Shown here: piece after piece, positions 53,641 through 64,000 of the stretch
Layout: every line of letters starts with the position of its first letter
How positions within the stretch are numbered: the first letter of the stretch is position 1
NCBI GenBank assembly: GCA_013400115.1
Contig: VXBP01008594.1
Coordinates: 310,001 to 374,000 of the forward strand
Origin: Rhinopomastus cyanomelas
Taxonomy: Eukaryota > Chordata > Aves > Bucerotiformes > Rhinopomastidae
DNA length: 64,000 bases
Direction of reading: 5' to 3'
Notes under the pieces: model-generated
What the model saw: the letters and a program-made list of their open reading frames with translations, nothing else
What the model was told of the DNA's origin: nothing
Database searches by the model: none
Translations under genes and position numbers: made by a program

Positions 53641-55124
53641 GGGAGGAGCCCTTCAGCTGAAGGGCACAGTCCTTTTGCATGGCTGTGCTTTGACTCACAG
53701 GGCAAATGTTTGTCTGCATGACTTGGTCTCTAGAGCCACTGAGTTGACCAGTGGCTCCAGTCTCCTTTTGCAAGCTTGTCTCCCCACACAGCACCTTGCT
53801 TTCCAGCCCAGGGAGAGGCCTCCTAGGAAGCCAGTTAATAACACATGAATCTCACTAGGCTTGATGAACTTGTCCCTTTGGTGGCTTTTGTCCTATATGA
53901 GAACTTTCATAAGAAGCTTTGCTGTTTTATACCAGCACCAGCTCTTCCAGGCTTAGCTGGCTTAGAAGCAGCTGAGGCATCAGGCAGGATCCTTTATGAA
54001 ATGTGTTGGGAGTAATGAACCACAGATGACTCTGTTTTCTGAATCGATACCGAGCTGCTGTTTCTAGAAAGCTGCCAACCGCCTAAACACAAGGGTAGCA
54101 ATGGAAGAGCCGCTTCCATGGGGGAGTGGGGAAAGCTGTTGGTGCTATCAAAAGTCTGTGCTTGTGTTTGTGTCTTGGCCGAAGTGTCTGCTCCTGTTTT
54201 CTCCCCAGTTCCTTGCAGCCACTGTGAGGTTCTGTGCCGATTGTGCTCAGCTAAAATGTGCCTGAAAAGTGTGAACTATTTATTATTATTTGCATAGCAG
54301 CCCCTGACCTGCTGTGAAGAAGCAGCCCTTGAGCTCTGCTGAGTAAATACACCTTCATTAAAACCCCCCTCTGCCTGTGTACTCCGTTCGCCTGCTTTTT
54401 CATGTGTGAAAGTCTTAGGAGTGTTTGACTTTAATAAATGTTGAGTGTGCAAAGCTGCTGCTTGGACCAACACAGTCTTGACCCTGGCAGTGTGGTGGCA
54501 GATCTGACTGGCATCCACCTGGACTGCTGAGAAACTATTTGCTTCAAGACTGCCTCTGTGCCCAGTTTTAAGTTGCCATATGGCTGGAAACCTGAAGGCT
54601 TCTGCCCCAGCCAGAGAACCAGCTTAGAGTGGTACATGGGGATGGTTTCCAGTTTGTTTTGCTGGAAAGGTTCATGTGCGGGACTCCTGTTGGAAACACT
54701 GCCATTTCTAGTCCTGCTTCAGAGGCATCACACCCACACTTCAAAGCTGCTTTGGCCCAGCTAGTTTGGATTGCAAATGGGATGCCAAGGTTTTAGATGC
54801 TTTCAGTGGCCCATAAAATCTTCTTGAGCTTTACATGACGTTAGAGCTTGAAGAGTCACTATTTAAAGCAGAGTGTTTTCACAAGTGCTTGAGGTTGGCT
54901 TAGTGCTGCTCTTGTTGCTGTTGATTTAAGTCTAGTTCAAACAAACTTTGTTCAGCACTGAGCACTCTCTGAAAATATCCCCCCTGCTCCCCTCCAGAGA
55001 ACAGCAGGCAGATCACTGTGCTAGGAGTGTTTGGAAAACCCTGGGTCTTGCCTTCTGGCTCAGCAGGCTGCAGCCGTTTTCAGCCAGACTGCTGGAGATG
55101 TGCAGCAAGGAAAGCACTGGCTGT
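53641..55124. other. Unique non-coding stretch
   Basis: No repeat or exon recognised. AT-rich 'gaactatttattattatttg' occurs near 54,275. Confidence 0.35.
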
Positions 55125-55766
55125 GGTCCTGGGATGGATCAGAAGGGAGGTGGTTAGTAGATCGAGAGAGGTTCTCCTCCCCCTCTACTCTGCCCTGGTG
55201 AGACCACAGCTGGAATATTGTGTCCAGTTCTGGGCCCTTCAGTTCCAGAAGGACACACAGCTGCTTGAGAGAGTCACAGAATAGAATCATTAGGGATTGG
55301 AAGAGGCCTCAAAGATCATCCAATGCAGAGCCACAAAGATGAGGAAGGAAGTGGAGCATGTCCTTGATGAGGAAAGGCTGAGGGAGCTGGGTCTCTTAGC
55401 TAAAGAAGACTGAGGAGTGACCCCATTTAATATTAATAAATATGAAAAGAGTGGGTGTCAGGAGGATGGAGCCAGCTCTGCTCAGTGGCATCTAATGATA
55501 GGACAAGGGGCAATAGGTGTGAGCTGGAACAGAAGAGGTTCCACATCAGCATGAGGAGGAGCTTCTTCCCAGTGAGGGTGACAGAGCACTGAAAGGGGCT
55601 GTCCAGGGATTTGTGGAGTCTCCTTCTCTGGAGGCATTTAAAACCCACCTGGCCATGTTCCTGTGCAACTGGGTCTAGGGGCTCCTGCTGTATCGCGGAG
55701 ATTGGACTGGGTCATCTTTTAAGGTCCCTACCAATCCCTAATGCTCTGTGATTCTGTGTGATCCAT
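55125..55766 (+). mobile_element. CR1 LINE, subfamily A, with nested antisense tail
   Basis: The + strand codes GWIRREVVSRSREVLLPLYS and then ALVRPQLEYCVQFWALQFQ at 55,130-55,250, nearly identical to the family consensus, and then is broken by a 45-bp antisense CR1 end (55,276-55,320). After it the ORF2 homology resumes ('agccacaaagatgaggaagg'). It ends 'ccctaccaatccctaatgct' with tail 'ctgtgattctgtgtg'. Without the nested piece it is among the best-preserved A copies. Confidence 0.93.
55276..55320 (-). mobile_element. Ultra-short nested CR1 tail (45 bp)
   Basis: Between 'gagagagtc' and 'caatgcagagccac', where the sister copy at 293-947 reads continuously ('gacagtccagtgcatagcc'), lie 45 bp matching the complement of an A-type CR1 end: 'acagaatagaatcattaggg' and 'attggaagaggcctcaaaga'. 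Only about 2 bp ('tc') could be a target duplication. The insertion is opposite in orientation to its host. Confidence 0.75.
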
Positions 55767-58700
55767 CAGCTGCTGGACCTTGGCAGATACAGGAACTGGG
55801 TTAACAGGCTGCTAAAGGGAGGGGATATTTCTGCTTTAGCTCCTTGATCGGCACACAGGTTCAAGAGGGAAAGCTGCTTTATCTTTAGTGTCTTTCTTCA
55901 ACAAAAAAAAGGTTGCACAGCTCAACAGATTTCCTTGATAAATTCCTGGAGCATCCCCTCATCCTTCCCTCCTGTCAGCTGACAAATGAGGGTTTTGTCT
56001 AGCGTGCCTTATTGACTTACTTGCTTTTAATATGACTCTGTCGCAGAGAATGAAGGACCCAGGCACTGTTGAGCTCCTCCTGACTCGTGCACCAGCACCT
56101 GTTTCCCTTTGCTTCTCTCTCTTCCAAGTGTTGTATGAATGCAAAAGCCAGATTGGGACCATGTGGACCCTCTTCCTAGCTGATGTAGATGGAGAGTTTT
56201 GTGAAGCTTCCCAAACCCCCAGGAATGTGCCAGGGATAGAGAATAAACAACAGATGCTGCAGCGTCACAGAATAAAACTGAAAAAGCATAATCTGTCCGT
56301 GAACACAAGCTGCATCCCATCGCCTTCTCCTTCCCGAGCTGCCTGTTGGTCAGCAGTAGCCATGAGGGCTCTGCAGCTGTGCATAGCGCGTTCTTGGTGC
56401 CTTCACACAAAATGGGATGCCATGAAGGGCTCCTGCTTCCGGACGCTTTCTCATTAATCTGCCAAAGATGGGATTTGCCAAAGCGCTGAAGAGCTGAAGT
56501 TCAGCTGGTTTGCGAGAGGATTAGAGCTCCTAAAGAGGCGAGGATTTTAAAAAGCTGGTGTTACTGTCACCTCTCTCTTGGAACAGGCAGCTGGGGTGTC
56601 TGTTGGAGTCATTTGGATGTAGGGCTGTTCTCTCCTCTTGTTGCCCTTTTGGTGTCCTGGTGTTTTTCCTAGTGAACCACCTGTAAGGTGAGATTATGCT
56701 GGTGGTGGTTCATACGGAGCGCAGCAGCTGTCATCCTGCCACCTCTCTCACCAGTTTATGACAGGTGGAGAGGAATTAAAACCCAGGAGGATTATGAGTG
56801 GGCAAAATGCAATTACTTTGGGTGAAATCCAGTAGGATTCTGCTGAATACCTTGTCTTAAAGGAACTTCTGGAGCTTCTCAGCTGTCTGGAAGCTTTGGG
56901 ATCTGCTAAGACCATGCTTTGAGAAAAGTAGCTTTAAGTCTGTGCTGCTGGGAAAGAGAAGCTTGCTGGGCTGGAGGTGATGTCAGCAACATTCTTCATT
57001 TGGGCATGAAGTTGAGACCCTGCAATCTCTTGCCATGATGCAACTTCCAATTGCTTATTGCACTGTGGGAGTGCAGGAGTGTGCTGTGTGCCTGCCCATG
57101 ACCCACACAGTGTGTGGGATGGACCCACCAGCCAGCTGCACTCCTTCCAGGTCACCAAAGGGTGGGCTGGCACGTCTGCATGTGGCTTGCAATGGCTGGT
57201 GGCCACACAGGGGCTGGCAACTATGAAGTTAGGGGGCTGGAATAGATGTGCAGAGCAGCCTTTCCTGTTAGAAAAATGGTGTGACTTTCCTCTGGATGAA
57301 GAGTGAGCAAGCTGAAAGAATTGAGTAGAGCAGTTGGATCAACAATCTCCAAGAGCATCCTCTTTAGATGGCCTAACCAACCTTCACAGGCCGGTTGTGT
57401 TCCAGGCTCTCCCCTCATGATTTGCCTGGTTGCTAACCCTATTGCTTTTCCTTCTTCCTCCTGTCTGAGCAGTGCTCCCTCCCCCAAGTCCCAGCACCAT
57501 ATGTCATTAAAATGCTTAGACATGTGGAAAAGGCCTTGACAGAGATTCAAGGAGACAGGGGAGATGCGGACGAGCGGAGACTTTGTCAGATAGAATGATT
57601 CTGACATTAGCGACGCTAACCTGAGGAGGAAGATACAGCTATAGGAAGGGGATGAATGGGTTGGGGGATGTGCACTGGCAGAGGCATTGGGAGGCAGGGA
57701 GGCTGTGATGGCGGAGAGGTGGAGTTAGAACCGCAGCAATTTCCAGTGGCAGATGAAGTGACGTGCAGTGGTGGGCATGGAGGACTTGAGCATCCTCTCA
57801 ATTCCCCAGTGCAGGGTAGTCTGTGACCCTGCCTTGCCTTACATGCGGGAATGTTTAGATCTGAGACCAGCCAGAGCAGGATATTTTTTCCTCTTTTTCC
57901 ACCCCATGGCATGCCAGGAGCTTGTTTGGGAGCTATGCTGCCCCAGCCCCATGAGTGATGCTGTTAGTTAGCTCTAGCCTCCTCCCCGTAACAGATGAAG
58001 GTGGAAAAATAACCCCATTGAGCATCTCAGGGGTGGAGAAAACCTTTTACCTTCATTTTCTCTTGGGTGAGTCTGTCTCTTTGTCACCTGCTGCAGCAGT
58101 GGGATGCAGGATTCTCCCTGTTCTCTGCTGTTTGTGTGGACCTTCCTTAAAAAGAAAAGACAGAGCTGGTTTGCTGTCTGTTTTTTATGTTTTGAAGGTA
58201 TTTTTTTTACCTGCAGAGAACACTCCTGTAAAGAAAACAAATGAAAACAGTCCTACCCTGCTGCCATTGATAAGAGGAATCCACGTAGGTGGAATAGACC
58301 GCCCCGTGTGTTTGATATTCAGGGCAGGAAGCTGGTGGGGAACCCGGCAAAGAGGTTCCTTGTATGGTTAATGCAGCTGTGTCTGTGGTTCAGAAAACCC
58401 GAACAAATAGAACACTTGGAGCTGGGAGGGGAGGGGAAAAGAAAGGCAAATCTCCAAACTACAGGCAACCTGCAACAAAACCACAGCTTCTGTTGTCTAA
58501 ACACACTTGGCTGGAAAGCACCGGGAGGAAGAGCATCCGCAGTGGGGAGGGAATACAGGATCTGAGTCCAGGTAATGCAAGTCGATGGGGAGCCAGGGAA
58601 GGCAACTTCATGCAGGGGATGTTCCAGCACATCCCTCCTCACCATCCCCATGCTGTGTGCTTGGGAGACATGGGGGTTTATTTATTTACAAAGAGCTGGT

Positions 58701-58801
58701 GGCCAGGAGGCTCCAACCAGCAAGGGTTAACCATGGTCTTTGGGAGGCTGCTCATCACATTCCTCACTGAAAAAGCTTATCTTTATATTTTCCCTACTTG
58801 G
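55767..58801. other. Unique non-coding stretch (3 kb)
   Basis: No CR1. An A8 run lies near 55,903. One short exon-like segment (58,217-58,284) is discussed as a finding. No gene is called. Confidence 0.35.
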
Positions 58802-58860
58802 AGAATCATAGAATCACTCAAGTTGGAAGAGACCCTTGGGATCCTGGAGTCCAACCCTTT
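58802..58860 (-). mobile_element. CR1 LINE tail only (about 60 bp)
   Basis: 'gaatcatagaatcactcaag', 'ttggaagagacccttgggat' and 'cctggagtccaaccc' are the complement of a CR1 end with a tail unit on the left. Confidence 0.85.
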
Positions 58861-61429
58861 ATGCCCTCTTGGGTGGCTGAGTTCAGGTTCTTGGGTGGCA
58901 GTGTGTGTCAGAATGGGGCATTTCCACTGGTTCCCAGATGACATCGTTGTTTCCAGCTCTGGTTTTCGTGAGTTGTCACTGTGTTCCTTAAGGGAATTAG
59001 TGATCTGCCTTGAAGTGTAAGGGCAGGCATTCGCTTCTGGGCAGGTGATGCTTTTGGTAGCTTGTATGTTTTTTTTCTGGGTGCCTGGCCATGATTAACT
59101 TGGATTTACCAGAACTTTATTTTAATTTCTGCTCAGATAGCTGTGTTTTTGGGGTGTATTTCTCCTGCTCCCAGTCTCTCAGCACAGGGGTGTCTCCACA
59201 GACAAATCGCTCCATAGACAGGCTGTTATTTTCCTGCAAAGTAGCCTAGCTAGAGCAAAGACACTCTTAAGTGCAAAGGGAAGCGTTTTTGGGGGGAGAC
59301 GAGCTCAATTTGCTTAACACTGTAATTCACGTTAGAAATCTCTCTGTTTTGTCACAGACAGAGTCACTGGCTGCGTCAGCCTTTGATCTCAGCGGCTGAT
59401 TTTGTGCGCGTAAGAAGTCTCAGTAACACTTTAAATTGTGTGTCTGAGGCCCATTACCCATGTGTTGCGCTCAGATTTAGGGAGACTGTTGAGAGGTAGA
59501 TAAACAGGAGATGAGCTGCTTTTTAAAATAGTTTTGGTTTATTATATCAATATTTTTCTCTGTGAGATGCTCTTAGAAACTTGGGAACTGTGTTTCCTCT
59601 CCTGCCATGGTAAAAATGCTCCCCAGGAGTCACTTTATGGTCCTCTGCCTAATGTGATGGATGTTGATAAATGGGCCAGTCTGGTCAGTTGTGGCTTTGG
59701 GGCTGGGCATGGTTGGCTTCAGCTTTGCTTCTTGCTCTGCAATTAATTCCTGAGGTGACCTTGAGCATCTTGCTTCAGACCTGCCTCCTTTTACTGTTTT
59801 GCCTGGAGATGAGGAAAATCTCAATGGAATCTCCATCGGCAGCTGGGAGATCACCTGGCTCTGTGCAGCGGGTTGCAGAGCGGGGTTGCGTTTCACCCTC
59901 TGGTAACGCGTTGCGGTCTGTTGTGTTACATGGGAGTTAAATCTAGCCTTTTGCACTCATCTGTCAGGCATCTGCGTTAAGGAGATTCACCTTGTTGCTT
60001 TTACACAGCTTCAGGTCCCTGCGCTTCACTTAACGGGATTGTCTGTCCGGGAGACAGCTCAGGGAAAATGCAAAGACGTGCTCTCTGCCTCCTGTGCTCT
60101 CGCTCCTGCCTGCCCAGGAAAACCCACAGGAGAAAATCTCTTGGGGCACAGCAGGGAGGGTTTAGGAGACACGTACCGAGACTTTGAAATCTCCTCTGGA
60201 ACTGTCCGTCTGACTGCCAACTGCATTCTAAAACGGAGCTGTAGCCTGAGAGGTCTGAACTCCTCTTCCATGCATGGAGAAGCTGGAACAGAGGTGGACC
60301 ACTGAGATGATGAAGAAATGCAGTTCTTTGAGGTGTTAAATGAGTTCCCCAAGGGCTAGGAGAGGCTGTGGTCAGTCTGGTAGTGCTCAATACTCCAACT
60401 CAGAGCTGTCTGGGGACCTCCTGGTAACAACCTTCTCCCTGGTGCCCCAGACCCAGAGCTTTATGGGTCTGGTTCTTGCCTTGAGGTCACAAGTGGCAGC
60501 AGGCAACACTGCAGGACCTGAAGCCCTGCCACCTCCCCAGCCATCCCAGCCCTTCATGAGCCTGTGTGATAAACTCCAGCAGCAGAAGGGACATGTCCAC
60601 TCCTTGAACAAATGGGCTGGTGTGACGAGAGGAAGCCAATGCTCTCCCAGGGTGGACAGCCTGCCACGATTGCTAACAGCGCCGTTTCCAAGCTGCCTCG
60701 CTCTTTAGAAATCCTATGAATGGAATAGGAAGGGTCAGATTTGGAGCTTTTAGCTTCTTGACCTCCTGCTCGTGTCTTAAACAGATGGAGCTTGTGTTTC
60801 ATGAGCGGCAAAGCGCAAGGGACAGTTAGAAGGTGGCAGGGCCAGAGCCTGCACCGCTGATGGGATTTATCGCTGCGGAGGTGCTGGCTGCTGTTGTTTA
60901 ACAGGTGACTGAGTCATCTCTGAAGACATTGACTTCAGTACAATGAAATAAATTTATAGCGAGGTGGGTTGTTTTGTTAAGCAGGAGCCTGAGCTCTGAG
61001 CACACTGTTGTATTTCTTCCATCAGAGGAAGGGTTTATGTTTCTGTAGGCAGAGACACATCTGTACAGGGGGGAAAGAAACAGATTTTCCTCAGGTGGGC
61101 GTGAAGATCAAACACACATTGATTGCTGGAAGCCGTGAGGTCTGCTTGGCCACCTACCTGCCTGAGGCCTCTGGTTTTCCACCAGCCTTTGCCTCCTGCA
61201 CTGCACGTTCCCTCTCTGCAGCCTACGTGTGGCAGAGCTTTGCTCCCCTTTGAAGTGCTCACAGGGCTTCAGCAGGGAGAAAAAAGAAGTCGGTGCCAGA
61301 GTCTCCTCTGTGGATCATTAGTTTGGGTGGGAAAAGCATCAAAGCAGGGGGAGATGCCAGCCAGGAGGGAGCTGGTTATGGGGTGTGGTGGGTGTTGCCA
61401 AGGCCAGAACAACTCCAAGCAAGGTTGCA
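58861..61429. other. Unique non-coding stretch
   Basis: No recognisable repeat or gene. A T-run and 'ggttttggtttattatatca' lie near 59,530-59,550. Confidence 0.35.
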
Positions 61430-61811
61430 GCTGAGGGAGCTGGGGTTGTTTAGCCTTCAGGAGACTCAAGGGGGGACCTTCTCCCACTCTCCAACTCCCT
61501 GAAGGGAGGTTGTAGTCAGTTGGGGGTTGGGCTCTTCTCCCAGGCAACCAGCACCAGGATGAGAGACAGGGCCTGAAGCTGCCAGGGCAGGGTTAGTTAG
61601 ATGTTAGGAAGCCCTTCCTCATGGAAAGGGTGATCAGAGCCTGGCCTGGACTGCCCAGGGCAGTGGTGGAGTCCCCATCCCTGCAGGTGTTGAAGGCCAG
61701 CCTGGCTGTGGCCCTGAGTGCCCTTGTGTGGCCGCTGTGGTGATGTTCGGTCCTGGTTTGGGCTGGATGAGCTGAGGGCTTCTCCAGCCTCAGTCATTCT
61801 GTGGTTCTGGA
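61430..61811 (+). mobile_element. CR1 LINE, subfamily B, 0.38 kb
   Basis: It starts 'gctgagggagctggggttgt' and includes 'ctgaagggaggttgtagtca', 'aggaagcccttcctcatgga' and 'gttgaaggccagcctggctg'. It ends 'tccagcctcagtcattctgt' and 'ggttctgg'. The B-type tail is again about one unit long. Confidence 0.92.
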
Positions 61812-64000
61812 TTTATTGCTGTTCCTTACAGCTAACGTGAGGGAACAGCTGCAGCAGTACATCGGGGGTAACGAACTTGCTGAAGTGCAGCCGTTGTGCT
61901 GTGCCAAGACAGCGCCACATGGCACAGGTGAGCAGAGGTCCTGGCGAGGCTTTGTGATGAAACACAGACCCCTTTGCCCTGAGCCAAAGCTTCTGTAAAT
62001 TGCAAACGGGGATTAAACCAGGAGCGAGAGCCGAGGGCCCTGCTCCTCAGAGTGCGAGGCATGCCATGAAGTCTGCTCACGCAGAATTAAAAACAGCACA
62101 GAGCTCAGGAAACAAGTGTCACAGAGCAAAGGGACAAGTCTAATGAAACTAGCTGTGGTGGTGTTCCCCAAATTAAATCCTGAGCAGTTGGTTTGCAGAG
62201 AACCCCCAGGACCTGGTTGCTTTCTTATCTTCATTCAGTAATGCAGTCAGGTAGTGTCGGTGAGAGGAGGAGCGCAGGAGATGGAGATCAGAATGGCTTT
62301 GTCAGTGCAGAAATCGCACAGCGCTTGACAAGGAGACAGGGAGAAGCAGATCGCATGGGGAAAATGAGACTGAGAAACAGCGAAGGTGTCAAAGCAGGTT
62401 TGTCGCTGACGGAGCCAACTGGAAGTGAAAGCGTCACAGAGAACTAGAGGCAGATCGAGGCTGTCAGGGAGATTTAATTTGTCTGAGGACTGAAAACACT
62501 CGCAGCCCCACAGTGATTGGAGTGGACAGCAGGGAGAGGCGGCTGCCTCTGGGTGCTGGAGATGCTGGAGAAGAGCCGGGGAAGGAAGGCCTTGTGCGGC
62601 ACCACCACTGTGTTTCCAGTCATGGTGTCCATCGGGAGTGAGCGGTTGAGGGGCTTTCAGCAGAGCTCCCAATAAACACTTGACTGTCGTCTCAAAAAAA
62701 TCATCTCTTGAACAGCATTGGTAAAAAACTGGTGGCAGGTGAGGGGCTGGTAGCCATGTCCATCTGGAGCTTGACTGAGTAGTGGAGGAGGAGCTACATG
62801 CCCCATCGTGGTGTTGCCCTCCTCCCTGCCTCCACTTGCCAGCAAATTTCCATTGAATATTCCTCCCAGATCCTTTTAATATGACAGCCAGGGGATGCTG
62901 CTGTGCTTTATTGCCACCCTGTTAATGAAAAGGCCATAGTAACCCAGGCTGTTTTGTGACTTGAAGATGGATTTCCTCTTAAGGCAACTAAAATGAGCCA
63001 TCCTCATCCTGCACGTAGATAAGAAGCGTGAAGGATGGCTGGGCTGGAGCATATTTTGCTGGGTGGCTGTTGTTCTTCTGCCTAATGATGTGGTGTTTAA
63101 AATCTCAAAGACAGTCCCTTCTTGTGATGGTGGTGTTTGGAGAGTCCAGGGCACTAAGGACCTCACTGGTAAAGGGGAGGAAGAAGCTCTCTCTGCAGAT
63201 GGGTTCCGGAAAGTCTTTTTTCACATCTTTTCAATCTTCCACAGCTGCTCGAGAGCCGTGGCCACCATCACACGCTAATTGAAGCTCATTCCACCCAGGT
63301 CTAGGTGGAAAGGCCAAGCTTCTGTCTCCAGTTTCACATTGGCTTTTTTTGTCTTCTGGCTCATCCAACACCCCTCTGAAGCGCTGCAGACCACTGGGCA
63401 CATAATAAGCGGTGGGAATCTTGACAGAATATTCTGCAACACAAGCAAAACCCAAATAGCTCATTACTGTGTGCAGCAGCCCACTCCTTCCCTGCTCATC
63501 TCATGGAGAGGAGCTTCCAAGAGGCACAGGACCATGCTGCTGAGGCAGCATTTAAGCAAATGAAGGGTCAGTCAAGGAAGACCCCAAATATCACACGTGG
63601 CCCAGGTTTCCGTAGAAGATGGGAAGTTTGGGGTCAGGGTGCAATTGAACACAGGGCAGAGACTTTGAAAGGAACCGAAGTGGTGCAGAGTCCTGCAGAG
63701 CGGGGCCTGCCAAGATGTTTGGCCCTTGATGACTGAATTTGATGCATCCTTTTCATCTTTGCTCATTTTCTGCTGCAGGAAAGCTGGGTTTTAAAAAAAA
63801 CCTAAGGAGGGGAAAAGTTTCCTATCTGCTTTAAATTAAAATAAATCCAGAGCAGAGAAGGCCTTTTGTAAGGTCTGCTGAGTTAATGGATTCATAATGA
63901 CTTTTAAAGCTTCACTTGGGTAAGAAATACTGTTCATTTCATAATTGCATATAAATATACTTTCTCATAATCCAGGACAGCACAGCAAAAGGAAATCTAC
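61812..64000. other. Unique non-coding sequence to the window end
   Basis: An exon-like open segment at 61,832-61,927 is discussed as a finding. The last 180 bp (63,820-64,000) are AT-rich and CNE-like ('tgagttaatggattcataat', 'tcataattgcatataaatat'). No CR1 is visible. Confidence 0.35.

Noticed and set aside
56032..56457. 141-codon open frame on the + strand
   Set aside because: It has no recognisable domain. Part of it may be conserved non-coding sequence, but nothing supports translation.
58364..59020. 218-codon open frame on the + strand
   Set aside because: It runs through the CR1 end at 58,802-58,860 and into unrelated sequence. No domain and no splice context are present.
60280..60480. 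Possible diverged CR1 near 'gctggaacagaggtggacca'
   Set aside because: Only scattered words resemble CR1. No collinear match or tail could be followed.
1..64000. Possible tRNA, rRNA, CRISPR array or bacterial operon
   Set aside because: No cloverleaf-type gene, rRNA segment or regularly spaced repeat array was seen. The short repeated units are CR1 tails, and the sequence is clearly vertebrate.

Overview
The window is vertebrate nuclear DNA, almost certainly from a bird. The diagnostic signal is the very high load of CR1 LINE retrotransposons. I count 32 recognisable copies, plus two tiny nested ones, on both strands. Nearly all are cut off at the 5' end, and most end in the avian CR1 tail of degenerate 8-bp units (attctgtg/attctatg). 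Several subfamilies coexist. The two youngest-looking ones, called A and B here, have different 3' ends. This density is reminiscent of lineages with known CR1 expansions, such as woodpeckers and their allies, but that placement is an inference. No bacterial, viral or intact host protein-coding gene could be recognised, and the open reading frames that make protein sense are decayed CR1 ORF2 (reverse transcriptase) remnants.

Layout. Positions 1-30.9 kb hold CR1 copies separated by unique non-coding DNA. Several AT-rich blocks there look like conserved non-coding elements (about 2.0-2.4, 10.1-10.46, 19.4-19.55, 22.2-22.37, 24.2-24.33 and 29.16-29.5 kb). At 30,878-30,894 a run of 17 G leads into an assembly gap of 421 N (30,895-31,315). 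A CpG-rich stretch follows to about 32.0 kb and is the best candidate for a gene promoter or first exon, part of which would lie in the gap. From 28.4 to 39.0 kb I see no CR1 copy, unlike the rest of the window. From 32 kb to the end the + strand looks G+T-rich, while much of the DNA left of the gap reads A+C-rich. Such a strand-composition switch is what one expects at a divergent promoter or an initiation zone. The right half is therefore tentatively the long first intron of an unidentified gene on the + strand, and three weak exon-like open segments (44.5, 58.2 and 61.8 kb) are listed as findings only.

The most complete CR1 is at 4,721-5,858 (- strand). It keeps the C-terminal half of ORF2, including the FADD catalytic motif, but carries frameshifts and substitutions. 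The most unusual observations are two ultra-short CR1 tails (20 and 45 bp) inserted inside larger CR1 copies, one flanked by a 7-bp duplication; a folded-back CR1 fragment near 1.1 kb; a diverged duplicated block at 22.4 and 23.1 kb that matches no CR1; close inverted CR1 pairs in the presumed intron; and the skew switch at the gap. All CR1 boundaries were judged by eye and may be off by 5-30 bp.
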